Below the pieces are notes generated by a model. The model saw only the letters and a program-made list of their open reading frames with translations. It searched no databases and was not told the origin of the DNA. Of a stretch of 64,000 nucleotides of DNA, positions 27,026-35,287 are shown piece after piece. Numbering within the stretch: the stretch's first letter is position 1; each line of letters starts with the position of its first letter. The stretch is from Salinibaculum rarum (GTDB lineage Archaea; Halobacteriota; Halobacteria; Halobacteriales; Haloarculaceae), in the NCBI RefSeq assembly GCF_030505615.1, contig NZ_CP129992.1, forward strand, positions 2,046,001 through 2,110,000, given 5' to 3'. The position numbers and the translations under genes were made by a program.

Positions 27026-27212
27026 GAGGGTGTCATAGAACTCTTCTCACACCGTGATTACGGTACTGCCCGGATTGGCGCCTCGTTCGTCGGTGATGAT
27101 TGCGATAACAAGGCGAAGGCACAGCGCGAGGATTATCTTGCAGGGTCGCTTAACTTATCCACCTCAGCGTTCACCCTGCTCTTTAGTATGCGAACTGTTC
27201 TATGACACCCTC
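27026..27212. mobile_element. 187-bp MITE derived from an IS related to the one at 1828-2940
   Basis: Both ends read inward as GAGGGTGTCATAGAAC, a 16-bp terminal inverted repeat. On the minus strand an open stretch just inside the left end reads ALCLRLVIAIITDERGANPG, matching the C-terminus of the IS transposase at 1927-2919 (ALCLRLAVVIANHERGGDI). So this is an internal-deletion derivative that keeps the 3' end of a transposase gene and both termini. No clear target duplication is visible. It lies just upstream of the PadR gene and could supply promoter sequence. Confidence 0.8.
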
Positions 27213-27272
27213 GGGTAATAGTAAACAAATACTACCTCAAGAGTACAGCACTCTGCGTACTCCTAAGTATAT

Positions 27273-27287
27273 CCAACTACTAGTTGG
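27273..27287. promoter_or_regulatory. Perfect 15-bp palindrome upstream of the PadR gene
   Basis: CCAACTA-C-TAGTTGG, placed between an AT-rich tract (ctaagtatat) and the ATG at 27295. The site probably overlaps the transcription start, so binding would block initiation. Autoregulation by the PadR-like protein is the simplest reading. Confidence 0.65.
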
Positions 27288-27294
27288 AAGTGAA

Positions 27295-27585
27295 ATGTAT
27301 GATCTCACTGGTTTTCAGCGCGACCTGCTCTACGTCGTAGCTGGCCTGGAGGAGCCACACGGCCTGGCGATTAAAGAAGAGCTCGAAGAGTACTACGAGA
27401 AAGAAATCCACCACGGTAGGCTATATCCGAACCTCGACACGCTCGTCGAGAAAGGCCTTGTCGAGAAAGGGGAGAAAGACAGGCGGACTAACGTTTACTC
27501 CGTCACACGACGTGGGAAGCGGGAGATTGAGGCCCGTCATGAGTGGGAGAGTCAGTACGTTGCGGAAGACGAGCTCACTGTATAG
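27295..27585 (+). CDS. PadR-family winged-helix regulator
   Basis: 96 residues. The PadR-type N-terminus is clear: LTGFQRDLLYVVAGLEEP, GLAIKEELEEYY, then HHGRLYPNLDTLVEKGLVEK and the wing RRTNVYSVTRRGKREIE. It would bind DNA as a dimer and respond to an unknown ligand or stress. ATG 27295 follows the palindromic operator by 7 bp. Longer frames starting at 27202 begin inside the MITE and are not credible. No divergent target gene is obvious. Confidence 0.88.
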   Translation: MYDLTGFQRDLLYVVAGLEEPHGLAIKEELEEYYEKEIHHGRLYPNLDTLVEKGLVEKGEKDRRTNVYSVTRRGKREIEARHEWESQYVAEDELTV

Positions 27586-27737
27586 CTCGCCAGCCACTCC
27601 ACCCGTGAGACGAGCGCGAAACACTCGCAACTGACTCTCTCAGCGTTTCACGGGTCGGAACCCACTACCAGCGATAGCCGCACTGCGCTGGTATTCCCCA
27701 TGCGTGGGAAGCCACGCCATTCACGCCGCGGAGGCAG

Positions 27738-27893
27738 TTATTCCGGTATCTCGTACCGAGAGAACTCGCCTTCCCCACAGTCCGGACATTCCTCGGTGCC
27801 CGGCGAGACGCTCGTCCCGCAGTTGCGACACTCGACGACGACTTTTGACCCGCCACCGGGGAGCAGCCGAGTGAGGACTGTGCGGACTCCCAT
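27738..27893 (-). CDS. Small zinc-ribbon protein, 51 aa
   Basis: Reads MGVRTVLTRLLPGGGSKVVV, then ECRNCGTSVSPGTEECPDCGEGEF and YEIPE. Two CxxC knuckles 13 residues apart form a rubredoxin-like zinc ribbon. It is a common kind of haloarchaeal small protein. Role unknown; possibly a partner of a larger protein or an RNA/DNA binder. Confidence 0.75.
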   Translation of the reverse strand: MGVRTVLTRLLPGGGSKVVVECRNCGTSVSPGTEECPDCGEGEFSRYEIPE

Positions 27894-28174
27894 CGTGTGT
27901 CAATCTACAGGTGGGCACGGATTAACCTTGGCGGATGACTCGTTTCAGCGGAAACCCGGTGTGGTTGAGCGATAACCTCGACGAAAGCTTACGTTTGAGG
28001 TGCCATAGAGACGACTGGAAGGAACACTGTCACACGCTCCTTCCGATCCTCTTTCTATGAACACCGATGAACCGTCTCTCGGTCGGTGGCCGGACTGCGG
28101 TGAGTCTATTCAATTACCTTGAAGTGTTGGCCTGATGGCACAGTGAAACCGCCACCTGAACACGTCTGTGTTCG

Positions 28175-28363
28175 CTAATCGAGTATGTCGGGGTCGTCTT
28201 GATCAAGTGGGTCTTCGACCTCACCAATAATCGTCTCCAGCAGGTCGGTGACAGTCACCTGCCCGACCACATCGCCCTCCTCGATGACGAGCGCGAGTTC
28301 CTGCCCTTCCGTCTGGAACTGATCAATCGCATCACTCACGTCGGTATCGGGTGAGAGCGTCAT
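28175..28363 (-). pseudogene. CBS-domain fragment, probable tail of a site-2 protease
   Basis: 62 codons reading MTLSPDTDVSDAIDQFQTEG, then ALVIEEGDVVGQVTVTDLLE. This is the second half of a CBS pair, as found at the C-terminus of M50 (site-2 protease-like) membrane metalloproteases. No protease domain lies upstream on this strand; the sequence runs straight into the opposite-strand ABC permease fragment near 28364. A deletion has joined two unrelated genes here. Confidence 0.65.
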
Positions 28364-28373
28364 CGCCGGCCTG

Positions 28374-28856
28374 ATGGGACTCGCCCAGATGATTAGTGCG
28401 CGTGCAGCCGATCGGCGACTCGTTCAGACAGGCTATCCACCCCGAACATTGCTTGCGACTCGATTAGCGACGCTCGGAGGTGTCACCGTCGTCGTGGCTG
28501 CCGTGAACTACGGCGTGCTCTGGCTGACGATTTCACCGGAAGCTCCTGTCCTGACGTTCGTATTCCTCGTCCTTGCTGGCCTCGTCTATGCGTTTCTCGG
28601 CGCGCTCGTCGTGGTGTTCCTCGCGATGATGGATGCGTTCCTCAGTGGCGACAGTCCGCTGGCTGCCGACGTTCCTGAGTTCGTAGAATATTTCCCGCTC
28701 TATCATCCGAAGGAACTTCTTCAGGAGGCGATGTTCCAGGGCACATATACGACGGGAGATCTCGGCTTCGTCGCTGGATACCTGCTAGTCCTGCTCGTGC
28801 TCGTCACCGCAGTGTTCGGAGTGACGATGCACACCAGTGGTGGGTGGTCCGCATGA
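28374..28856 (+). pseudogene. ABC-2 permease, C-terminal half
   Basis: 160 codons: GLAQMISARAADRRLVQTGY, several hydrophobic helices and a large segment with PEFVEYFPLYHPKELLQEAM. Open codons (VIAG) precede the first ATG with no membrane N-terminus, so the front half appears deleted at the junction with the CBS fragment. It overlaps the next fragment by 4 bp, as in an ABC exporter operon with two permeases. An ATPase gene is missing. Confidence 0.65.
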
Positions 28857-29130
28857 ACCGCACGACAACGGCGTTCTCAATCGGCATCAAAGAACAGGCG
28901 CGAAACTACGTCCTCGTCGCTCTACTGGTCGTCTTACCGGTCTCATCCAGTCCGAGCCCGTGTGGTGGATGAAACTCCTCCCGGGTTACCACCCGGTTCG
29001 CGTCATGGTCGATACGGGGCTCACGGCGGATCTGGATACTGCTGTATCGCTCGGCTGGGGATTCGACCACCTCCTCGCCGTCGGACTCCTCGCCGTGTGG
29101 GTGTATTACCGAGAAACTCGTACGACGTGA
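28853..29130 (+). pseudogene. Second ABC-2 permease, internal deletion and frame change
   Basis: Starts MNRTTTAFSIGIKEQARNYV, a normal ABC-2 permease N-terminus, but after about 32 codons the frame passes into a stop. The gene's C-terminus then appears in another frame as LPGYHPVRVMVDTGLTADLD through LLAVGLLAVWVYYRETRTT. Most of the middle is gone. With the previous fragment it shows a lost exporter operon. Confidence 0.65.
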
Positions 29131-29225
29131 CGACGCGATCGAACAATGGCGGTATCCGTGGATGAACAAATCGACCGAGGTCTCCCAACAAGATTCGCTG
29201 ACTTACCTCACAGTGATGGGGCGTT

Positions 29226-29960
29226 TCACCCGTCCTCCAGCCGTTCACGACGCTTCTGGAACTCATCTTCGTCGATTTCTCCTCGTGCGTAACGGCGTTG
29301 GAGGGTCTCCATCGCGGAATCCTCACTCTCTGAAGGTGTATCCCCTCGAGCCGTTGCCCAGTAGAGGAGTCCGCCCGCCAGCCCCAGCATTCCGAGTGCC
29401 CCACCGACGAACGGGACGCCGCCCCACCCGCCCCTCGAGCTACCCATCATTCCCCCTCCGCCGGGCCCCATCATGCCGCCATCGGTGCTCCCGCTTCCCT
29501 CGACGTCCGAGCCGACGGCCACGGCGCCGTTCTGGACGATCGTCTCGCTATCGGGGACCTCGCCGTCGGGGATCGCGCTCTCTTCGGCCGGACCGCCTGG
29601 ACTGCCGACGACGATCCGACCGACCATGCCGACCGTCTCGTGCGGGATGCAGTAATAGTCGTACGTGCCGGGCGCCTCGAAGGTGTGCTCGAAGCTCCCC
29701 TGCGAGATGGTCCCGCTGTCGAATGCGCTGGCGTCGGATGGAATCCGGTTCTCGTAGGCCGTCGCCGAGTGTCCACCGGCTGCTATCTCGAAGCGGACGG
29801 TCGTACCGGGTTCAACGTGGAGCCCGATCGGGTCGAAGTAGTTGTTGCCCATCTTCACGACCGGCATCTCCTGTGCGCTGACTGGCTGAGAGATCCCGAC
29901 ACCGGCGACTGCGCCGGCACCGAGTACTCCCAGGAACTGACGTCGATTATAGTTCGTCAT
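29226..29960 (-). CDS. Halocyanin-like blue copper protein with C-terminal SHOCT domain
   Basis: 244 residues. The N-terminus is a Tat signal (NRRQFLGVLGAGAVAG, cleavage after SAQ). The cupredoxin domain carries a type-1 copper site: His in AAGGHSATAYE and Cys/His/Met in YDYYCIPHETVGM. A Gly/Met-rich linker follows (MMGPGGGGMMGSS), then one transmembrane helix and a SHOCT motif at the end (METLQRRYARGEIDEDEFQK). It probably carries electrons or buffers copper outside the membrane. The SHOCT/helix combination recurs twice in the next 2 kb on the same strand, so the genes form one functional cluster. Confidence 0.9.
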   Translation of the reverse strand: MTNYNRRQFLGVLGAGAVAGVGISQPVSAQEMPVVKMGNNYFDPIGLHVEPGTTVRFEIAAGGHSATAYENRIPSDASAFDSGTISQGSFEHTFEAPGTYDYYCIPHETVGMVGRIVVGSPGGPAEESAIPDGEVPDSETIVQNGAVAVGSDVEGSGSTDGGMMGPGGGGMMGSSRGGWGGVPFVGGALGMLGLAGGLLYWATARGDTPSESEDSAMETLQRRYARGEIDEDEFQKRRERLEDG

Positions 29961-29985
29961 GAGGTTTGAATTAGTCTGGTGGTCG

Positions 29986-30294
29986 TTATGTTCGCACGAC
30001 ATCGACGATACGTTGGGCGAGTCCAGACGACTGCTGGGTCGCGCTCTCGATAGCTGACTCCAAGTCGGTCCGGTCGACGATGCCGATGAATTCGGCGGTC
30101 TGTTCTCCGTTCGCGTAGACGAGTGTCGTCGGCGTCTTCCGGACGCCGTATTCCTCGGCCGTTTCCAGATCTTTCTGGATGTCGACCTCCTGGAATTCCA
30201 CATCCGGGTACGTGTCCTCGAGGCCGTCGTTTTTCTCCCGCTGTGTTGCGCATGCCCCGCACGTCTCCTGGGTGAAGAGGATGACTTCGGTCAC
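29986..30294 (-). CDS. Thioredoxin-like protein, CGAC active site
   Basis: About 102 residues. The redox motif TQETCGACATQ comes right after the first strand, the cis-Pro loop is KTPTTLVYANG, and a C-terminal helix is basic/acidic mixed. It would reduce disulfides or handle copper-site cysteines. I place the start at GTG 30294 because a TATA-like tract (ttaagttacaag) lies about 25 bp upstream, giving a leaderless message; ATG 30327 would read through that tract. It is transcribed with the halocyanin gene, 25 bp apart. Confidence 0.82.
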   Translation of the reverse strand: MTEVILFTQETCGACATQREKNDGLEDTYPDVEFQEVDIQKDLETAEEYGVRKTPTTLVYANGEQTAEFIGIVDRTDLESAIESATQQSSGLAQRIVDVVRT

Positions 30295-30469
30295 ATAGTA
30301 TACTATGGTCTTGTAACTTAACCACATTACTATTCAGAATCGTAAGCTGAGAGTGTCCCAGATCTTTGATTCGAAGGCGGGCTCACACAGTGGTGATATG
30401 TGATAGCCTGACAAATGAAATCGTGTACACAAGATTGGAGGATCCGCATCGTGGTGAGTACTCGTTGGT

Positions 30470-30682
30470 CTACTCCGTCCGTCCGAGTTTGTCGCGGCGG
30501 GATTCGAACTCTTCGTCAGTGAGGTCGCCGCGAGCGTACGCCGTGCGGAGTTCCTCCATCGCGGGATTTCGAGGCGTCTGGCCTTCATCCGCACGTCGGA
30601 AGACGAGGTAGCCACCGCCGAGGAGGATGAGGAGGACGATGGTCGTGGTGTCGAGCTGGTTCGACGAACATCGAAGATCAGG
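30470..30682 (-). pseudogene. SHOCT-domain membrane protein, N-terminally truncated
   Basis: Starts without a credible initiation codon right after the DUF302 stop. It then has one hydrophobic helix (TTTIVLLILLGGGYLVF) and a SHOCT motif (MEELRTAYARGDLTDEEFES). Intact relatives at 29226 and 31190 have a signal or extra helix in front. It may be a small real gene started at a weak codon, but truncation is more likely. Confidence 0.55.
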
Positions 30683-31094
30683 CCTCCGGCGTGGATTCGT
30701 ATTCGTCGCCGACAGCCGAGAGAACACGCTCGAAGCTTTCGGTGACTTCGGTCGCGATGGAGTCGAGCTCATCGTTGTCTGCGATCCCGACTAATTGCTG
30801 CGGATCGACGGCACTCACAATGATATCGCCGTCATCGGTCTCGTAGACGATAACGTTACACGGGAGGAGTGCGCCGAGTTCGATTTCTTCGGTCAGTCCC
30901 TCGTATGCCAGCGGGGGATTGCATGCACCGAGAATGCGGTACTGGCGGAATTCTTCACCGAGTTTCTCCTTGAGCGTCGCCTGGATGTCGATGTCACAGA
31001 GGACGCCGAATCCTTCGTCTTTGAGCGCAGCGATTGTCGTGTCGACGACGTCGTCGAACTCGCCGGTTACTGCTGTTTGTATTGTATAGTCCAT
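30678..31094 (-). CDS. DUF302 protein
   Basis: 138 residues starting MDYTIQTAVTGEFDDVVDTT. It matches the DUF302 fold: ALKDEGFGVLCDIDIQATLK, then ILGACNPPLAYEGLTEE and LLPCNVIVYETDDG. DUF302 proteins are small cytoplasmic dimers often found beside copper, sulfur or redox genes; their chemistry is not settled. Two conserved Cys (GACNPP and LLPCN) could bind a metal or ligand. The ATG at 31094 follows an AT-rich stretch (ccattatatgcaac on the plus strand). Confidence 0.88.
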   Translation of the reverse strand: MDYTIQTAVTGEFDDVVDTTIAALKDEGFGVLCDIDIQATLKEKLGEEFRQYRILGACNPPLAYEGLTEEIELGALLPCNVIVYETDDGDIIVSAVDPQQLVGIADNDELDSIATEVTESFERVLSAVGDEYESTPEA

Positions 31095-31189
31095 TATATG
31101 CAACACTCTTTCTATATGGTTAAGGGTTGGGTTCCAACACGACGGCCGTTGGGTGAGAGTGACAACGGCTGGAATCGCAACGGATCCAG

Positions 31190-31531
31190 TCATCCGGTTC
31201 GTTCGAGTTCTTTTCGCCGTCGATCGAATTCATCGTCCGAGAGCTCACCGCGGGCGTAGCGCTCACGGAGAACCGATAGCGACTGCTCGTCGCTCCCGCC
31301 GGATTCTCTATTGAGGAGCGCATAGACGATGTAGAGCGGGACGGCGAGGAGGATCCCCATCCAGAGGAGTCCCCAGAGCCCCATCGCTCCGCCGAAGAGG
31401 CCCCAGCCGCTCCCGCCCATCATCCCGCCACCGTGGGCAGCAGCCGTTCCAGTCGATGCGACCAGCAGCGGGACAGCGAGTAACGCGAGTCGACGAGCAG
31501 TGCGTCCGATGTGAGTGGTGAATTGCGTCAT
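31190..31531 (-). CDS. SHOCT-domain protein with signal peptide and Met/Gly-rich segment
   Basis: 113 residues. An N-terminal hydrophobic signal (LALLAVPLLVASTGTAAAHG) is followed by GGGMMGGSGWGLFGGAMGL, one transmembrane helix and a C-terminal SHOCT motif (LRERYARGELSDDEFDRRRK). The Met-rich extracytoplasmic part is of the kind that binds Cu(I). It lies in the same orientation as the halocyanin, DUF302 and thioredoxin genes and is probably part of the same response. Confidence 0.8.
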   Translation of the reverse strand: MTQFTTHIGRTARRLALLAVPLLVASTGTAAAHGGGMMGGSGWGLFGGAMGLWGLLWMGILLAVPLYIVYALLNRESGGSDEQSLSVLRERYARGELSDDEFDRRRKELERTG

Positions 31532-31587
31532 TGTTTCAAGTTGGTGAATCGAGGTGTTCGGGTGAAACGATCGAAACGATCGGGCCG

Positions 31588-31932
31588 TCAGCAGTGGCCC
31601 TGCCCGTACATCCCGCCGTTGTAGTTGCCGTCAGTCCTGTCGTGGTATCTGTTGTCTGGCCCGTCGTGGTATTCCTCGTCAGCCATGTCCTGGGCCATTT
31701 CGTCGACAGTCACACCCATGTGCGACTCCATCCACTCGACGCTACCAGGACCCATGTGTTCGGTCATCTGCACTTCCATCCAGGTAGCCCAGTCATCTGC
31801 GGTGGCATTGTCCGTGGGCGCGTCGTCAGCGGTCGTGTCGTCGCCGTGTGCGCTGACAACGGGTACGGCAAACGTGAGTCCGACGATCGCGAGCGCCACG
31901 AGCAGCCATCCTCCGAGGTTTCGGTTGGTCAT
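31588..31932 (-). CDS. Small exported His/Met-rich protein
   Basis: 114 residues from MTNRNLGGWLLVALAIVG. A signal peptide ends after VVSAHG. The mature part is acidic, with repeated Met/His pairs (MTEHMGPGSVEWMESHMGV) and a C-terminal EEYHDGPDNRYHDRTDG. The composition suggests periplasm-like metal buffering, copper above all. Its 57-bp distance from the SHOCT gene suggests co-transcription. Confidence 0.72.
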   Translation of the reverse strand: MTNRNLGGWLLVALAIVGLTFAVPVVSAHGDDTTADDAPTDNATADDWATWMEVQMTEHMGPGSVEWMESHMGVTVDEMAQDMADEEYHDGPDNRYHDRTDGNYNGGMYGQGHC

Positions 31933-32100
31933 TGTCTTTTGCCTCACGTAGTCATACGACGGGTTCGGGGTTATCCTCGTGGGTGTAAATCCAAACAGCA
32001 GACCGTTCGAGAACGTCTATAACCGCTTCTAACCGTTTTTCTCCACGAAGGTCGTTCATACCTGCAGAATTCGAGAGGGAGAGCGCCCGATAGATAGAGA

Positions 32101-32700
32101 CTATTGTCCCGTGTGTTGCTGCCGAAGAGCATCACTCGGATATACGCGATAAGTCCGACCTTGTCGTTCCCGATACAGCAGACCGCGCTCTTCGAGTGAA
32201 CTCACGGTCTGGCTCACTTTGCTCTTCGAAAACTCAGATCGATCCCGAAGTTCGATCTGTGTGATTCCGGGAGACTTCAGGACTGGTTCGAGGACGCGTC
32301 GTTCATCATCCGGTAAGAGAGCGAGCACGCGCGCTTGCGGATCCGATTCAGGGTTGATAGACGTCGTTGGTGAAGTTTCCTGATTCATCGATGTAGGTGT
32401 TGCCGCCGATGTCTGATCGGAATCGATATGCTCCGCTGAGTTCGCCTCTTCCGAGTCGGTGAGATTTCCTCGAACCACGTAATAGACGCCACCGATAACA
32501 CCTGCGACCAGCAGAGTTCCGACCACATACCAGAGAGGGTTTGGACCGTGCATCGCCCCCATAGAGGAATCCATCATCGAACCCATCGATTGCTCGATAG
32601 CGCGACGCTGTTGATAGGCCTGCCAGCTGAGTGCCCCGCCGGCTAGGAAGACAAATCCGAGGAGCACACCGACGGCAGTATCTGCTCGACGGCGATTCAT
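32101..32700 (-). CDS. Membrane-bound winged-helix regulator with Met-rich outer loop
   Basis: 199 residues. Two transmembrane helices (residues about 8-28 and 55-75) enclose an outer loop with SMGSMMDSSMGAMHG. A Ser/Thr/Glu linker follows, then a winged helix at about 125-190 (LEPVLKSPGITQIELRDRSE, SKSKVSQTVSSLEERGLLYR, ERQGRTYRVYPS). This layout suggests a one-component sensor: the loop binds a metal outside and the wHTH binds DNA inside. Sitting next to Met/His-rich export proteins, it is the likely regulator of the cluster. Confidence 0.8.
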   Translation of the reverse strand: MNRRRADTAVGVLLGFVFLAGGALSWQAYQQRRAIEQSMGSMMDSSMGAMHGPNPLWYVVGTLLVAGVIGGVYYVVRGNLTDSEEANSAEHIDSDQTSAATPTSMNQETSPTTSINPESDPQARVLALLPDDERRVLEPVLKSPGITQIELRDRSEFSKSKVSQTVSSLEERGLLYRERQGRTYRVYPSDALRQQHTGQ

Positions 32701-32824
32701 ATGACAGCCCCGAATTGCGATACTTGACTATTCATACCGTCTATTTGGGCGCATTAGGTGTGACAATTGTGGATTGAAACTGTGATGATGACCCCTTCAC
32801 AGCGGATGAATCACAGTGCGATCA

Positions 32825-34210
32825 TCAGTGGTCGTGATCATGGCTTGCTATCTGCGGGCTTTGATCAGCAAATTCCGTGGGTTCTTCTTCGAACGTGCGC
32901 TTGCAGGTCTTCGAGCAAAAATGGTACGTCGCCCCATCATGGGACGCGCTCGCCCCCTCATCGTTGGTTCGCATCCCACAGACCGGATCGCGGTACTGCC
33001 CAGGTGCGCCGAGCCCCCGCCGGTAAACGTATAGGAGGAACCCAGAGAAGGCGAAGGCAATGAGGTTGAGGTAGAAGGTGTAGTCGAGTTTGAAGTAGGT
33101 CTTTTCAGTTGCTGTCTCCCCACCAGCAAGGTTAGGAACAATATCTAAAGCATCGAACAGCAATTCCATAAGGAAGCCACTGAACGCCATCGTCACGAAA
33201 AAGACACTGAGGATATACAGCATGACTTTCCACCCGTAGTACTTCCGGTAGACGTTGAGGACGGGGATTGTAATCAAGTCGGCATAAACAAATGCAATAA
33301 CTCCCGCGAAACTGACGCCACCTGTCCAGAGAGCGACCGCAAACGGAACGTTGCCTATACTGCCGACAAAGCTGATGACGGCAACAGTGACACCCATAAT
33401 GGCATTCTCAGCGGTTACAAGGAGCCCATCTCCCTGGATAAACAAAGTTTCCCAGACCCACTGCGGGATGAAGACGATCACGAAACCCGAGATGAGAAAG
33501 CCCGCGATGATGTCCGTCCAGATCATCGACCACTCCTTGCGGTACTGATTTCCGATCTTGTACCAGCCACCCCACGACAGCAATTCCTCACGCCACCCAC
33601 CATGGCTTGATTTCTCCTGGCGATATGTCTCCATACAGCCCGCCGAACAGAACTTCAGCGTCTCACCACCATCGGTCTCGAGTGTGTGCTCGTCTGTCCC
33701 TTCCATTCCGCAAGTAGGGTCTTCCGTGACGCCTGACTCGCGGTCGCGCTCGTTAAGCGTCTCCCGAACTTCGTCGAAGAGGTTCTCAGGGAGCGTGAGG
33801 TGGACGATAACGGCCATGACGGCAATAAGAATGAGCCCGCCGAGCAGTTCAGCAACGAGGAACTCCCACCCTAGTAGAATCAGAATCATCAATCCGAGTT
33901 CGATGATGAGGTTCGTCGACGCGAACATGAACGCGAGGAAGTTCACCGCATGGGCCCCTTTCTTGAACAGGCCTTTCCCGATGGCGACGGCCCCGAAACT
34001 GCACCCACTGCTCGCCGCGCCGAACGCAGTCGCCTTGGTGAGACCACTCAGGTCGCCATCGCCGAGGACGCTGGCCATTTGCTCCTTAGAGACATAAACC
34101 TGGACGAGACTCGTGATTGTGAGGCCCATGATGATCGCCCACGCCGCCGTCCAGAGAAACCCGACACCGATGCGCAGGGATTCGAGAACGCCGTTGAGTA
34201 TCGCCTGCAT
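32825..34210 (-). CDS. ArsP/DUF318-type permease with two YHS metal-binding domains
   Basis: 461 residues. It has two bundles of four to five helices typical of the permease family (AFGAASSGCSFGAVAIGKGL in the first, VGSIGNVPFAVALWTGGVSF in the second). Between them lies a YHS domain (DPTCGMEG, then FCSAGCMETY), and a second YHS follows the last helix (DPVCGMRTND, then FCSKTCKRTF). The tail ends in His/Asp (ASHDHDH). YHS domains bind copper, silver or other soft metals; the permease family exports organoarsenicals or metals. Two such domains in one permease suggest a metal-delivery step. It diverges from nothing close. Confidence 0.88.
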   Translation of the reverse strand: MQAILNGVLESLRIGVGFLWTAAWAIIMGLTITSLVQVYVSKEQMASVLGDGDLSGLTKATAFGAASSGCSFGAVAIGKGLFKKGAHAVNFLAFMFASTNLIIELGLMILILLGWEFLVAELLGGLILIAVMAVIVHLTLPENLFDEVRETLNERDRESGVTEDPTCGMEGTDEHTLETDGGETLKFCSAGCMETYRQEKSSHGGWREELLSWGGWYKIGNQYRKEWSMIWTDIIAGFLISGFVIVFIPQWVWETLFIQGDGLLVTAENAIMGVTVAVISFVGSIGNVPFAVALWTGGVSFAGVIAFVYADLITIPVLNVYRKYYGWKVMLYILSVFFVTMAFSGFLMELLFDALDIVPNLAGGETATEKTYFKLDYTFYLNLIAFAFSGFLLYVYRRGLGAPGQYRDPVCGMRTNDEGASASHDGATYHFCSKTCKRTFEEEPTEFADQSPQIASHDHDH

Positions 34211-34583
34211 AGTTGAATTATCGTAGGGATAACCTATTGCAATTGTCCTTAGAAAACATCCGCTTTCAGAGTGTCCAAACTATGGAAACAAAAGCGTGAA
34301 TCAGACCAATCACGAAAAACGAAAGTAAAATCAGTCATTCATGTCCTTCGCAGACAGAGCGTGCGAGTGTCATCGTCTGTTCCCAGAGAAATCCAAAATC
34401 AACGTCTTCTCTGGTAGTCACAATCGGTGTTTCTCGAATATACGAGTCAGTCCTGAGAGTCTCTCACAGACAGTCAGCGACATCAGTCCGTGAGATTGGC
34501 CGGGCACTGGCATTAATATCGACACCGTGTACGTATTCTCCGGTTCGCGGTGCGTCCGTGCATCCACCGGGCCGTACGATCGT
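34211..34583. other. Gap without recognised gene
   Basis: About 370 bp between the permease start and a pseudogene. It is AT-rich at its left end (promoter for the permease). I see no coding signal, hairpin or repeat elsewhere in it. Confidence 0.4.
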
Positions 34584-34822
34584 TCAGTCGAGGTCACTTT
34601 GCATAACAAGTTCTTCTTGTCGCGCTTTGTCTACCATCAGAACGTGGAGAGCGGTTGCGTTTGCAATTCGGACATACCATGGAACGGCATTCGGCTTTAA
34701 CTACGACTCACACCTCGGTTGTGTAGCGGTAGCGAGCATTTCTTGGAGTATCAGTCGTTGCTGGTGGATTTTCTGTGCATCCTTGATCAGCCGCTGCCGA
34801 TACGTGGTTCCACTCTTACAGC
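34584..34822 (-). pseudogene. Helical protein fragment with in-frame TAG
   Basis: Frame reads YRQRLIKDAQKIHQQRLILQ through EMLATATQPRCES, then a TAG, then LKPNAVPWYVRIANATALHV and on to MVDKARQEELVMQSDLD and TGA. Both halves are in one frame and look coding, so this is a gene broken by a nonsense codon and missing its start. Its upstream end coincides with an IS-like sequence near 34821. Family not recognised. Confidence 0.5.
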
Positions 34823-34876
34823 GTGTCATAGAACGGCTCCCAACCCCGTGCCGGTCATCGGTGATTGGTTGGTGTG

Positions 34877-35062
34877 TTATTCGGTTCCCTGGAATACAGC
34901 AAAAAGGAAGGTAGCGAGGCCGAGAACGATGAAGCTGATAATTGCGTAAACCGTCTCAGCACCCGGAGTTCATCCTAACACCAACCCACTGAGAAGGCTC
35001 ACAGCCATGAGCATGAGGATAATAAGCCCATCTAATCGTCTCTTGAGTTCCGCGTCACGCAT
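34877..35062 (-). pseudogene. Small two-helix membrane protein with in-frame TGA
   Basis: Reads MRDAELKRRLDGLIILMLMA through VSLLSGLVLG, then TGA, then TPGAETVYAIISFIVLGLAT to FLFAVFQGTE and TAA. The TGA replaces what was probably a Trp (TGG) between two helices. Removing it gives a 61-residue two-pass membrane protein. Haloarchaea do not read TGA as sense, so this is a nonsense-mutated gene. Confidence 0.65.
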
Positions 35063-35287
35063 ATGTCACATGACACCTGCGGCTAGGACCACAACCTCCG
35101 AAGCAACACTCCTCCGCTTCACCACGTTCAAGCTCACAGTCCTCACCTCCAACCTGTTGTCTGGCACGAAACTATCGAATATGCTCAGTTCTGTTGCATC
35201 GATAAGCGCTATCCGCCACAGGACTGCGACACTGCTTGTAGTCAAGTAATGACAATATTAATACGAGTTGGCTTTGCTGAGTAACCC

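Noticed and set aside
34877..35062. TGA recoding (selenocysteine or similar) in the small membrane protein
   Set aside because: Haloarchaea are not known to use it, no SECIS-like element is seen, and a neighbouring gene has a TAG, so decay is simpler.
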